A stretch of 44,359 nt of DNA, taken from positions 1 through 44,359 of the forward strand of contig JADLHW010000132.1 of assembly GCA_020848615.1 (NCBI GenBank), given 5' to 3'. This stretch comes from Thermoleophilia bacterium. Its GTDB lineage: Bacteria > Actinomycetota > Thermoleophilia > Miltoncostaeales > Miltoncostaeaceae. Every line of letters starts with the position of its first letter. The first letter of the stretch is position 1. The notes under the pieces were generated by a model. The model was not told the origin of the DNA. It saw nothing but the letters and a program-made list of their open reading frames with translations, and searched no databases. Positions 33,142-41,014 of this stretch are shown here, piece after piece. The translations under genes and the position numbers were made by a program.

Positions 33142-34434
33142 ATGGACGGCGTCAACGACGATGCGGAGCGCGACATGGAGCCCATCGAAGTGCCCGGCGG
33201 GGCGGCGACCCTCGACCGCCCCCACCGGCTTCCGGCCGAACGGCCCGGCCCCGAGGTGGAGATCGTGATCCCCGTGTACAACGAGGAGCGCGACCTGGGG
33301 CCGAGCGTCCGCCGCCTGCACGCGTACCTGCAGGACGCGTTCCCGTGGTCCGCACGGATCACGATCGCCGACAACGCCAGCACCGACGGCACGTGGTCGC
33401 AGGCCCTGCGCCTCGCGCAGGAACTGCCGGGCATCGAGGTGCTGCGGCTGGAGCGCAAGGGGCGCGGCAACGCGCTGCGCACCGCGTGGCTCGCCAGCGA
33501 CGCCGCCGTGGTGGCGTACATGGACGTGGACCTCTCGACGGACCTCGCGGCCCTCCCACCGCTGGTCGCGCCCCTGATCTCGGGGCACAGTGACCTGGCG
33601 ATCGGGTCGCGGCTCGGGCATGGGTCCCGGGTGGTGCGCGGCCCGAAGCGCGAGTTCATCTCCCGCTCCTACAACCTGCTGCTGCGCACCACCCTGCGGG
33701 CGCGCTTCAGCGACGCGCAGTGCGGCTTCAAGGCCATGCGGGCCGACCGAGCCCGTGACCTGCTGCCGCTGGTGGAGGACGGCGGGTGGTTCTTCGACAC
33801 CGAGCTGCTGGTGCTCGCCGAGCGCGCGGGGCTGCGCATCCACGAGGTCCCGGTGGACTGGGTGGACGACCCGGACTCCCGCGTGGACATCGTGGCCACC
33901 GCGATGGCCGACCTGCGCGGCATCGGCCGGCTCGCCCATGGCCTGGCCACGGGCCGCCTGCCGGTCGCCGACCTGCGCCGCCGGCTCGGGCGCACCCCGC
34001 TCCCGGCCACCCGGGAAGCAGACGGGGAGCGGGGCACGCTCGGCACCCACGCGGTGCGGTTCGTGGCGGTCGGGATCGCCAGCACCATCGCCTACCTCCT
34101 GCTGTTCCTGCTCATGCGCGGCCCCCTGGGCGCGCAGGGCGCGAACCTCGCGGCGCTGGCGATCACCCAGGTGGCGAACACCGCTGCGAACCGGCGGTTC
34201 ACGTTCGGCATCCGGGGTGAGGGCGGCGCGGCCCGCAGCCAGGTGGAGGGCTTCATGGTGTTCGGGATGGGCCTCGCGCTGACCGCCGGTTCCCTCGCGC
34301 TGCTGCACGTCCTGGTGGCGGACCCCGCCCGGGCCATGGAGCTCACCGTCCTGGTGGTCGCGAACCTCGCCGCCACCGTCGCCCGTTTCGTCGCCTTCCG
34401 TGCCTGGGTGTTCCACCCGGCCCGCACCCGCTGA
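33142..34434 (+). CDS. GT2 glycosyltransferase fused to a GtrA-like membrane domain
   Basis: This 430-residue protein joins a family 2 (dolichyl-phosphate mannose synthase-like) glycosyltransferase to a GtrA-type four-helix membrane domain. The catalytic part shows VEIVIPVYNEERDL, ADNASTDGT, YMDVDLSTDL (a DxD-like metal site), GSRLGHGS, DAQCGFKAMR and DTELLVLAERAGL. The C-terminal part (about 300-430) has helices such as RFVAVGIASTIAYLLLFLLM and TANRRFTF, typical of GtrA. Such proteins make polyprenyl-phosphate sugars and pass them across the membrane. The next gene encodes an enzyme that uses such donors. The ATG at 33142 is preferred; 33175 is also possible. Confidence 0.9.
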   Translation: MDGVNDDAERDMEPIEVPGGAATLDRPHRLPAERPGPEVEIVIPVYNEERDLGPSVRRLHAYLQDAFPWSARITIADNASTDGTWSQALRLAQELPGIEVLRLERKGRGNALRTAWLASDAAVVAYMDVDLSTDLAALPPLVAPLISGHSDLAIGSRLGHGSRVVRGPKREFISRSYNLLLRTTLRARFSDAQCGFKAMRADRARDLLPLVEDGGWFFDTELLVLAERAGLRIHEVPVDWVDDPDSRVDIVATAMADLRGIGRLAHGLATGRLPVADLRRRLGRTPLPATREADGERGTLGTHAVRFVAVGIASTIAYLLLFLLMRGPLGAQGANLAALAITQVANTAANRRFTFGIRGEGGAARSQVEGFMVFGMGLALTAGSLALLHVLVADPARAMELTVLVVANLAATVARFVAFRAWVFHPARTR

Positions 34435-34448
34435 CCGTGAGGACCGCG

Positions 34449-36464
34449 ATGACCACGCGTTCGCTTCCCTACATCGCCGGCCCCGGGAGACCGGGGACCG
34501 GTGACGCAACGGCCCCGGCCGCCGCGACCGCGGCGGCCGCAGGGCCCCGCTGGGTCCGTCCCGCACTCGCCGTGCTGCTGGCCGCCACCGCGGCCCTGTA
34601 CCTGTGGGCGCTGGGGGACTCCGGCTGGGCCAACGACTTCTACGCCGCCGCCGTCCAGTCGGGCACGGAGTCGTGGAAGTCGTTCCTGTTCGGCTCCCTG
34701 GACTGGGGCAACGCGATCACGGTGGACAAGCCGCCGGCGTCCCTCTGGGTGATGGAGCTCTCGGGGCGGGTGTTCGGCTTCTCCAGCTGGAGCATGCTGG
34801 CCCCGCAGGCCCTGGAGGGCGTCGCCGCGGTGTGGCTGCTGTTCGCCGCGGTGCGGCGGGTCGCCGGACCCGTCGCCGGGCTGGTGTCCGGCGCGGCGCT
34901 CGCCGTGACGCCCGTCGCGGCCCTGATGTTCCGGTTCAACAACCCGGACGCCCTGCTGACGCTCCTGCTGGTGGCCGGCGGCTACTGCATGGTGCGGGCG
35001 GTCGAGCGCGGCGCGATCCGCTGGATCGCCCTCGCCGGCGCCGCCGTGGGCTTCGCGTTCCTCACCAAGATGCTGCAGGCGTTCCTGGTGGTCCCGGCGT
35101 TCGCCGCCATGTGGATGGTGGCGGCCCCCGTCGACCTCAGGCGCAGGTTCATGGGGCTGGCCGCCGGCCTGGGCGCGCTGGTCGCGTCGGCCGGCTGGTT
35201 CATCGCCCTGGTGGAGCTGTGGCCCTCGGGCAGCCGGCCGTACATCGGCGGCTCCACCGGCAACTCGATCCTCGAGCTCACCCTGGGCTACAACGGCCTG
35301 GACCGGCTGTCCGGGGGCTCCGGCCCCGGTGGCGGCGGTGGCGGCGGCGGCGGGACGGGCTTCGGGGGCACCGCGGGCCTGGGCCGCATGTTCAACGACG
35401 CGTTCGGCACGCAGGTGTCGTGGCTCATCCCGGCCGCGGCGATCCTCCTGGGCGCCGGCATCTGGTTCACGCTCCGCACGAAGCGCACCGACGCGACCCG
35501 GGCGTCGCTCATCCTGTGGGGCGGCTGGGCGCTGGTGACCGCCGGGGTGTTCTCGAAGATGAGCGGCATCGTGCACCCGTACTACGCGGTGGCCCTGGCC
35601 CCCGCGATCGCCGCCCTGTTGGGCATCGGCGGATGGGAGCTGTGGCGGCACCGCGATCGCCTGGAGGCCCGCGCGCTGGGCGCCGCGACCGTGGTGGTGT
35701 CGGGGTGGTGGGCGTCGCGCCTGCTGGACCGCACCCCGGACTGGCACCCGTGGCTGCGCGGCACCGTCCTCGCCGCGGGCCTGCTTGGCGCCGCCCTCAT
35801 CCTGCTCCCGGCGGGCATGCGCACACGCTGGCACGGCGCCGCGGTGGGGACCGTGTGCGCGGTGGCGATGTTCGCCGCCCCCACGGCGTTCGCCCTGCAG
35901 ACCGCCTCGACCCCGCACACCGGGTCCGTTCCCACCGCCGGCCCCACGGCCCAGGGCGGTGGCGGCGGCTTCGGCGGCGGGCCGTCCGGCGGGAACCTCC
36001 AGCCCCCGTCGGGAGGCACCGGCGGGGCCACGCCGCCCACCGACGGCGGCACCGGCGGGTTCACGCCGCCCGCGAACGGCACCGGCGGGTTCACGCCGCC
36101 GTCGGGTCGCGGGATGGACGGCGGCATGGGCACCGCCAGCAGCGAGCTCGTGACGCTCCTGAGGTCGGAGACCGGGCGCTGGGCCGCCGCGACCGTCGGC
36201 TCCCAGAGCCAGGCGGGGCTGCAGCTGGCGTCCGGGAAGGCCGTGATGGCCATCGGGGGCTTCAACGGCGGCGACGACGCCCCCACCCTGGAGCAGTTCC
36301 GGCAATGGGTGGCCGACGGGGAGATCGGGTACTTCATCTCCGGCGGGGGGATGGGCGGAGGTCGCGATGGTGGCGGCTCCGGCCAGCAGATCGCCCAGTG
36401 GGTGGCGGACAACTACACCGCCACCACCGTGGGCGGGCAGACCGTCTACGACCTCACCCCGTAG
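34449..36464 (+). CDS. GT39/ArnT-type polytopic glycosyltransferase
   Basis: This ~671-residue membrane protein resembles the PMT/ArnT group that transfers sugars from polyprenyl-phosphate donors. The first extracytoplasmic loop has WANDFYAAAVQSG and VDKPPASLWV, and MFRFNNPDALLTLLLV is the family's second marker. About ten or more hydrophobic helices follow, with a Gly-rich loop near 295-310. The C-terminal ~190 residues form an external region with Gly/Pro-rich repeats and a final domain (LRSETGRWAAATVGSQSQAG, YFISGGGMGGG). The upstream GT2-GtrA gene probably makes the donor. The ATG at 34449 has GTGAGGA upstream; GTG 34437 would add four residues. Confidence 0.9.
   Translation: MTTRSLPYIAGPGRPGTGDATAPAAATAAAAGPRWVRPALAVLLAATAALYLWALGDSGWANDFYAAAVQSGTESWKSFLFGSLDWGNAITVDKPPASLWVMELSGRVFGFSSWSMLAPQALEGVAAVWLLFAAVRRVAGPVAGLVSGAALAVTPVAALMFRFNNPDALLTLLLVAGGYCMVRAVERGAIRWIALAGAAVGFAFLTKMLQAFLVVPAFAAMWMVAAPVDLRRRFMGLAAGLGALVASAGWFIALVELWPSGSRPYIGGSTGNSILELTLGYNGLDRLSGGSGPGGGGGGGGGTGFGGTAGLGRMFNDAFGTQVSWLIPAAAILLGAGIWFTLRTKRTDATRASLILWGGWALVTAGVFSKMSGIVHPYYAVALAPAIAALLGIGGWELWRHRDRLEARALGAATVVVSGWWASRLLDRTPDWHPWLRGTVLAAGLLGAALILLPAGMRTRWHGAAVGTVCAVAMFAAPTAFALQTASTPHTGSVPTAGPTAQGGGGGFGGGPSGGNLQPPSGGTGGATPPTDGGTGGFTPPANGTGGFTPPSGRGMDGGMGTASSELVTLLRSETGRWAAATVGSQSQAGLQLASGKAVMAIGGFNGGDDAPTLEQFRQWVADGEIGYFISGGGMGGGRDGGGSGQQIAQWVADNYTATTVGGQTVYDLTP
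36015..36100 (+). repeat. Gly/Pro coding repeats in the GT39 external linker
   Basis: Three copies of a GGCACCGGCGGG...ACGCCGCC unit start at 36015, 36048 and 36078 and encode TGGATPP, TGGFTPP and TGGFTPP. The last two copies are 30 bases apart and identical over 23 bases, so slippage or unequal exchange could change the linker length. Confidence 0.7.
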
Positions 36465-36489
36465 GGCACGCGGGCCGGTCGTGGAGAGG

Positions 36490-36518
36490 GGAGGGGGCCC
36501 AGGGCACGGGCCCCCTCC
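36490..36518. terminator. Bidirectional hairpin terminator
   Basis: GGAGGGGGCCC at 36490-36500 pairs perfectly over 11 bases with GGGCCCCCTCC at 36508-36518 around a seven-base loop. It lies between the convergent GT39 gene and the sigma-partner gene, 12 bases from the latter's stop. Confidence 0.8.
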
Positions 36519-36530
36519 GTTCCCTCCGAG

Positions 36531-38081
36531 TCAGTTCACGCCGGAGGCCGTCGCCACGGGCGCACCGGAGGCGTCGTATCCGGTGATCGTCTTCGGCGGC
36601 GGCGCGTTCATGGCTGCGCCGTCATCGACCGCGAGGAACCAGCCGTTCCCGACGGCGGTGCGGTCGGCGCCCGAGATGCGGACCACCCGTTCGGCCACCC
36701 GGCCGTAGACATGGCCGGGACCGGCGCCGCAGATCCGCACCAGTGGGTGCGCCGGCGTGACCGGGCATGGCCCGCCGCCCCCGCCGCTCTGGGAGCCACC
36801 CCCGAGGCGCGGGTCGATCACCATCTCGACCACGTCGCCCTCCGAGTCGCGCGCGAGCCAGATGCTCCACTCGCCGTCGCCGTTGGTGAGCGCGACCATG
36901 CGGCGCAGGCTGTCGCGCACCAGCGTCCGCGAGCCACCGAACACGCCGTCCCGCAGGTACCCCTCGACCATGGGCGGGATGCCGGCCGCCGCGTCGCCGG
37001 TCGTGGAGCGCACCGATCCCGTGGGCTGCTCGGCGAGCACCTCGGGACGGCCGGGCAGCGTCCCGCCCGCGACGAACCGTGCGACGAACTCCGCGGACAC
37101 GGCGTCGGGCGTCGTCGCGACCAACCGTGCGGCGGTGCTGCGCGCGGCATCGACGGTCGCGTAGACGGTGGGCGGGCCCACCTCCTGGAACAGCACGAGG
37201 CTCACCGGGGCGCCCGTGCGCCGCGCGGCCGCCCAACGGTCGCGTCCGTCCGGGGTCAGCGTCAGCGCGATGCCGGTCGCGGACCCCCGGATGCGTGCGA
37301 CGGACGCGATGTCCGCCCCGGAGACGAGCGGCGTGTTCCGCTGGACCGAGAAGCGCTTCCAGCGCACGCCGGCGATGAGGGTGTACCCGGCGGGCACGTA
37401 CCGAACGGTGAACTCCTTCGGGATCCGGCCCGTCCCGCCGAGCATCGCGCGCAGGCTCGCGATGTCGGGGGCGGGGCCCTGGATGGGATTCCCCTCGCGG
37501 TCGACCAGGTACAGCGTCGCGCCCTCGCGCCGCGGCGCAAGGGCCTCGCCGGCGCTCAGCACCTTCAGGAGGTCCGGGCCCTCGGCCACCCTCCCGGCGC
37601 CGGAGTCGTACACGGCGGCGTCGGCCGGCTGCAGCAGCTCGGTCAGCTCCCGCGCCGACCGCGCCACCGGGACCCACCTGTCGAGGGTGCCGTCCGCGTG
37701 CGGATCGGTGAGCAGCGTGTAGCCGTCCGCCTTGGCGCGGGCGTCGAACACGGTCGCGGTCGACCGGGCGGCGTCCGCGGCGGACTCACCGGTGCGCGGC
37801 GTCACGCGCAGCCGCAGGGCCACCCCGCCGTCGGCCTGGTGCTGGTAGGTGAGGGGCGCCGCGCCGCGGTCGCCGCCACCACCGCCGGGCGCGGCCACGA
37901 TCGCGACGATCACCGCGATCACGGCGACGGCCGCACCGGCCGCGGCCATGACCGGCCCGATGAACCGGCGCGGGTGGCGGCGACCGGTCACGCGGGTCCA
38001 GTCCGGTCCTCCGGGCTGCTCGGGCGTGTGCCGCTCCAGGAGCGCGGTGATGCGGGGGTCGCGGTCGTCCGTGCCGGTCAT
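36531..38081 (-). CDS. Membrane-anchored partner of ECF sigma factor, SecD-like external part
   Basis: This 516-residue protein has a ~40-residue cytoplasmic start (DPRITALLERHTPEQPGG), one transmembrane helix (about 42-64: VMAAAGAAVAVIAVIVAIVA) and a large external region. The segment VSGADIASVARIRGSATGIA followed by LTLTPDGRDRWAAARRTG resembles the SecDF P1-head subdomain; this likeness is from pattern memory. Its ATG overlaps the stop of the sigma factor gene (ATGA), so it is likely the anti-sigma or sensor of that factor. No HxxxCxxC anti-sigma motif is present. The longer open frame upstream lies inside the sigma gene. Confidence 0.78.
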   Translation of the reverse strand: MTGTDDRDPRITALLERHTPEQPGGPDWTRVTGRRHPRRFIGPVMAAAGAAVAVIAVIVAIVAAPGGGGGDRGAAPLTYQHQADGGVALRLRVTPRTGESAADAARSTATVFDARAKADGYTLLTDPHADGTLDRWVPVARSARELTELLQPADAAVYDSGAGRVAEGPDLLKVLSAGEALAPRREGATLYLVDREGNPIQGPAPDIASLRAMLGGTGRIPKEFTVRYVPAGYTLIAGVRWKRFSVQRNTPLVSGADIASVARIRGSATGIALTLTPDGRDRWAAARRTGAPVSLVLFQEVGPPTVYATVDAARSTAARLVATTPDAVSAEFVARFVAGGTLPGRPEVLAEQPTGSVRSTTGDAAAGIPPMVEGYLRDGVFGGSRTLVRDSLRRMVALTNGDGEWSIWLARDSEGDVVEMVIDPRLGGGSQSGGGGGPCPVTPAHPLVRICGAGPGHVYGRVAERVVRISGADRTAVGNGWFLAVDDGAAMNAPPPKTITGYDASGAPVATASGVN

Positions 38082-38623
38082 TCGTCCTCCTCCATGCGCT
38101 TCCTGAGGGCGGCGTGGGCCTGCGTGAGGGTCGCGCCGACGGTGCCGCGCCGGACGCCGAGGGCGGCGGCGATGGCGTCGTAGTCGAGGTCCGCGTAGTA
38201 GCGGAGGAACAGCACCAGCCGCTGGCGCTCCGGCAGCTGGGCCACCATTGCGCGCACCGCGGGATCGGCGACGGCGGCGTCCGGTGCGGGCCGGGTGTCG
38301 CCGATGGGCTCGGTGCGGCGCAGGCGCAGGCGTGCCCACCGGCGCTGGTTGCGGGCGCGGTTCACCACGGCCCGCCACAGCCAGGCCTCCACGCCGCCCG
38401 GGCCGCCGCGGTAACCCCCGCGGGTGCGCAGGGCCTCGGCGAAGGCATCGTGGACGGCGTCGTCGGCGGATTCCCGGTCACCGGTGATCGCCGCGGCGAC
38501 GCGCAGGAACTGGCGGTACCTCGTGCGGTACGCGCCCTCGATCTGCGCCTCTGAGGCGCCGGAGCCGGCGTGGGGGATGGGGTCCGCCCGGTCGGGGTCG
38601 GCGAGCGTTGAGAAGGGTGTCAT
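38078..38623 (-). CDS. ECF-type RNA polymerase sigma factor
   Basis: This 181-residue protein has sigma region 2 (YRQFLRVAAAITGDRESADD, AVHDAFAEALRT, VEAWLWRAVVNRARNQRR) and region 4 (LPERQRLVLFLRYYADLDYD, AIAAALGVRRGTVGATLTQA). It is an ECF family member different from the one at 22636 but with the same genetic design: sigma factor followed by a large single-pass membrane protein with overlapping stop and start. ATG 38623 is chosen; GTG 38638 would add five residues. Neither has a clear ribosome site. Confidence 0.93.
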   Translation of the reverse strand: MTPFSTLADPDRADPIPHAGSGASEAQIEGAYRTRYRQFLRVAAAITGDRESADDAVHDAFAEALRTRGGYRGGPGGVEAWLWRAVVNRARNQRRWARLRLRRTEPIGDTRPAPDAAVADPAVRAMVAQLPERQRLVLFLRYYADLDYDAIAAALGVRRGTVGATLTQAHAALRKRMEEDE

Positions 38624-38656
38624 CACACGCGGAGACACCCAAGGCGCCGGTCGTGC

Positions 38657-39057
38657 TTAGCGGGCCGCCGGATCGATGCGGCGAACCGTGGCCACGCGGT
38701 CCAGATCGCGGTCGAACGACGCGACGGCGCGCACCCCGTCCGCGGCCGCCGACGCCGCGAGGTACGCATCGGCGAAGTCGATGCCGAGCCGCTCGTAGTG
38801 GCGCAGGGCTCCGTGGATCACGCGTGGGTCCCTGATCCGGATGGATGGGAACGTCGTGACCGACTCGAGGATCGTCGCGATGTGGTTCCGCGTGAGGCGG
38901 TGGAACGACTCGAGGACGTACACCAGCTCAGCGATGACGAGTCGTGGAGGATCAGGTCGTCGGCGGTCGTCAGGAGCCGCGTCGCGGCGGCGGCCTGTGC
39001 CGGCGGGTCGCCCGTGAGGTGCCGGACCAGGACGTTCGTGTCCAGGTGGGCGGTCAT
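38657..39057 (-). pseudogene. vapC: VapC-like PIN-domain toxin with a frameshift
   Basis: From the ATG at 39057 the frame encodes MTAHLDTNVLVRHLTGDPPA and continues to DDLILHD, the N-terminus of a PIN ribonuclease with its first catalytic Asp. Near 38941 the frame breaks. The rest of the protein continues in another frame as LVIAELVYVLESFHRL through IDFADAYLAASAAADG and SFDRDLDRVATV to the stop at 38657, with the expected Glu and Asp residues. One missing base (GACTCGTC where GACCTCGTC would be in frame) explains it. The uncorrected frame gives a 79-residue product without the core. Either the toxin is inactivated or the base is a sequence error. Confidence 0.8.
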
Positions 39058-39296
39058 CCGGCGTGACGAGCGGCTCGGGTGCGCCGCCGCACCTCGCTCC
39101 AGGGCACCCCACGCAGGTCCTCGGGCACGGCCACCGAGCCCGCCAACTCGAGGAGCCCCGGCGTGCGTCTGAGGGTCGCCACGCCATCCTCGACGCTGAA
39201 CATCACCGTGTCGCCCGTGTCGATGCCGAGCGCATCGCGCACGGCCTTCGGGATCGTGACCTGCCCCTTCGACGTGACGCGCGATCCGACCACCAT
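39054..39296 (-). CDS. vapB: VapB-like AbrB/SpoVT-fold antitoxin
   Basis: This ~80-residue protein has the swapped-hairpin AbrB DNA-binding domain (VVGSRVTSKGQVTIPKAVRD, ALGIDTGDTVMFSVEDG) and a C-terminal tail (VPEDLRGVPWSEVRRRTRAA) of the type that wraps the toxin. It would neutralise VapC and repress the operon by binding the palindrome just upstream. The stop overlaps the toxin ATG (ATGA). The ATG at 39296 follows GAGGTAAGGAG, part of which lies in the palindrome; GTG 39299 is an alternative. It is intact although the toxin is broken. Confidence 0.9.
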   Translation of the reverse strand: MVVGSRVTSKGQVTIPKAVRDALGIDTGDTVMFSVEDGVATLRRTPGLLELAGSVAVPEDLRGVPWSEVRRRTRAARHAG

Positions 39297-39303
39297 CACG
39301 GCT

Positions 39304-39327
39304 CCTTACCTCGTTGCCGAGGTAAGG
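39304..39327. promoter_or_regulatory. Perfect operator palindrome upstream of vapB
   Basis: CCTTACCTCG at 39304-39313 and CGAGGTAAGG at 39318-39327 form a perfect 10-bp inverted repeat with a TTGC spacer, eight bases before the vapB ATG. It overlaps the ribosome site, so antitoxin binding could block the promoter, and the RNA hairpin could also affect translation. Confidence 0.75.
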
Positions 39328-39343
39328 TTAACGCGGTCACCGG

Positions 39344-40528
39344 CTACGGCTGCAGGGCGGGGAAGAACCTCCCCAGGGCGATGCGGGACTCCAGGATCGC
39401 CCGGTCGGTCTGCTCGGCGGCCCGGCGGTCCCGGTCCGCGTCGGGTTCGGGGCCGGGGTCCTCGGTCCAGCCGAGCGGCGGGTCGACGGCCCCCGCGTCG
39501 CGCATCGCCTGCCGCCACGCCTCCGGAAGGGGATCCTCGATGGCGACGCCCGCCATCCGCGCCGCGAGCGCCGCCCACGCCCGCGGCGGCGCCATGAGCG
39601 GGTTGTAGCCCCCGCCGCCCAGGGCCACCCACCGGCCCTCGCACACCTCGTCGGCCAGGTCCTTCAGCGTCCGCCACAGCTCCGGGTACAGCGGCATGGT
39701 GGTGATGAGGTGCGACAGGGGGTCCAGGTGGTGGTGGTCCACGCCGTTCTGGGTGACGATCGCCCGCGGCGCGAACCCGCGCACCACCGGCACCACCACC
39801 TCGGCCATCGCGCGCCGGTACGCGTCGTCGCCGGCGTACGGGGGCAGGGCGACGTTCGCCGCGGTGCCGGGGGCCTGCGCGCCGCCGGTCTCCGCCGGGA
39901 ACCCCGAGCCGGGGAACAGGTACCGGCCGCTCTCGTGCACCGACACGGTGAGCACCCGCGGGTCGTCGTAGAAGATCCACTGCGTGCCGTTGCCGTGGTG
40001 GACGTCCACGTCGATGTACGCCACGCGCTCCATCCCGGCGTCCAGCAGCACCCGGATGGCCACGGCGGTCTCGTTGTAGATGCCGAACCCCTGCGCCTGG
40101 TTCGCCATGCCGTGGTGGGCGCCGCCGCTGGGCGCCAGGGCGCGCACGGCCTCGCCCGACGCCACCGCCTCCGCCGCGCGGGCGCAGGCGGCGCACGAAC
40201 GGGCCGAGTCCTCGTGCATGCCCGGGTAGGCGTTGTTGTCGCCGCCGATGCCCCACTGGCGGGCCTGCGGCTCGCCGGCGAGCACCGGGTTCGCCGAGTA
40301 CCGCCGGATCGCCCGGATGAACGCCGGGGCGAACACCCGCGCCAGGTCGTCGTCGCCCATCGGGGCCCCGGGGGCCGGCTCGCACCGCACGCCCGGGGCG
40401 TCCAGGATCCCCGCCTCCCGCATGAGGGCGACCGCGAGCCGGTGGCGCCGCTGGTCGGTGGGATGCCCCCCGCCGAAGTGCATGCCCAGGTCGTCGGAGT
40501 GGACGACCAGGAGCTCCGGGGGCGTCAC
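39344..40528 (-). CDS. AcuC-like histone-deacetylase-family hydrolase
   Basis: This 394-residue enzyme belongs to the arginase/deacetylase fold, class I histone deacetylase-like, closest to AcuC. Metal and catalytic motifs are seen: SGGAHHGMANQAQGFGIYNE (His-His pair), YIDVDVHHGNGTQ (metal Asp and His), VHESGRYLFPGSG and LGGGGYNP. AcuC removes acetyl groups from acetyl-CoA synthetase in Bacillus, but whether this one does so is inference; amide hydrolysis is likely. The GTG at 40528 overlaps the stop of the cupin gene (GTGA) and begins the family's N-terminal strand (ELLVVHSDDLGMH). It is the last gene of a run starting with nfeD. Confidence 0.9.
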   Translation of the reverse strand: MTPPELLVVHSDDLGMHFGGGHPTDQRRHRLAVALMREAGILDAPGVRCEPAPGAPMGDDDLARVFAPAFIRAIRRYSANPVLAGEPQARQWGIGGDNNAYPGMHEDSARSCAACARAAEAVASGEAVRALAPSGGAHHGMANQAQGFGIYNETAVAIRVLLDAGMERVAYIDVDVHHGNGTQWIFYDDPRVLTVSVHESGRYLFPGSGFPAETGGAQAPGTAANVALPPYAGDDAYRRAMAEVVVPVVRGFAPRAIVTQNGVDHHHLDPLSHLITTMPLYPELWRTLKDLADEVCEGRWVALGGGGYNPLMAPPRAWAALAARMAGVAIEDPLPEAWRQAMRDAGAVDPPLGWTEDPGPEPDADRDRRAAEQTDRAILESRIALGRFFPALQP

Positions 40529-41010
40529 GGCGGCGGCCAGGGCAGGTCCGTGGGCGACTCGACGTCGGGGCAGTCCGCGTACGCCTCCGCCGGGCTGCCG
40601 GTGGGCGCCCGCACCGACGCCCCGTACCTCGCGGCGACCTCGCTGACCGGGTAGTGGATGACGTTGCCGTCGCGCTTGGCGCCGATCATGAGGATCGCGC
40701 AGGGCCCGTCGCCGGCCCCCACGAGGATGTGCGGCGTACCGCCCGGGCAGTGGAGGAAGTCCCACGCCCGCATGCGGTGCTCGGTGTCGTGGACGATGCA
40801 GACGCACTCCCCGGAGAGCACCAGGAAGTCCTCCTGGACGCGCTCGGAGTGGTAGCGACCGTTCGGCTCGCCCGGCCGCAGCACCGTGACGTTGATGCCG
40901 GTGTCGGCGAACGGCGCCTCCCGCGGGGCGAGCCGGAAGTACGCCCCGAACGGCGGCTCCGCGTACGCCGGGGTGTCCGCGACGTTCCGGATGAACCAGG
41001 CGTCCTCCAC
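40525..41010 (-). CDS. Cupin-domain protein
   Basis: The 161-residue protein has a single beta-barrel cupin: PGEPNGRYHSERVQEDFLVL with the metal-type H-x-x-x-x-x-E pattern, SGECVCIVHDTEHRMRAWDF, and LHCPGGTPHILVGAG with the second-motif His. Cupins bind small ligands or carry out isomerase or dioxygenase reactions; the substrate is unknown. GTG 41010 is the chosen start because MutM-like conserved sequence is absent upstream and the SPFH gene ends at 41015. The stop overlaps the deacetylase start, so expression is coupled. Confidence 0.85.
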   Translation of the reverse strand: MEDAWFIRNVADTPAYAEPPFGAYFRLAPREAPFADTGINVTVLRPGEPNGRYHSERVQEDFLVLSGECVCIVHDTEHRMRAWDFLHCPGGTPHILVGAGDGPCAILMIGAKRDGNVIHYPVSEVAARYGASVRAPTGSPAEAYADCPDVESPTDLPWPPP

Positions 41011-41014
41011 CGAC

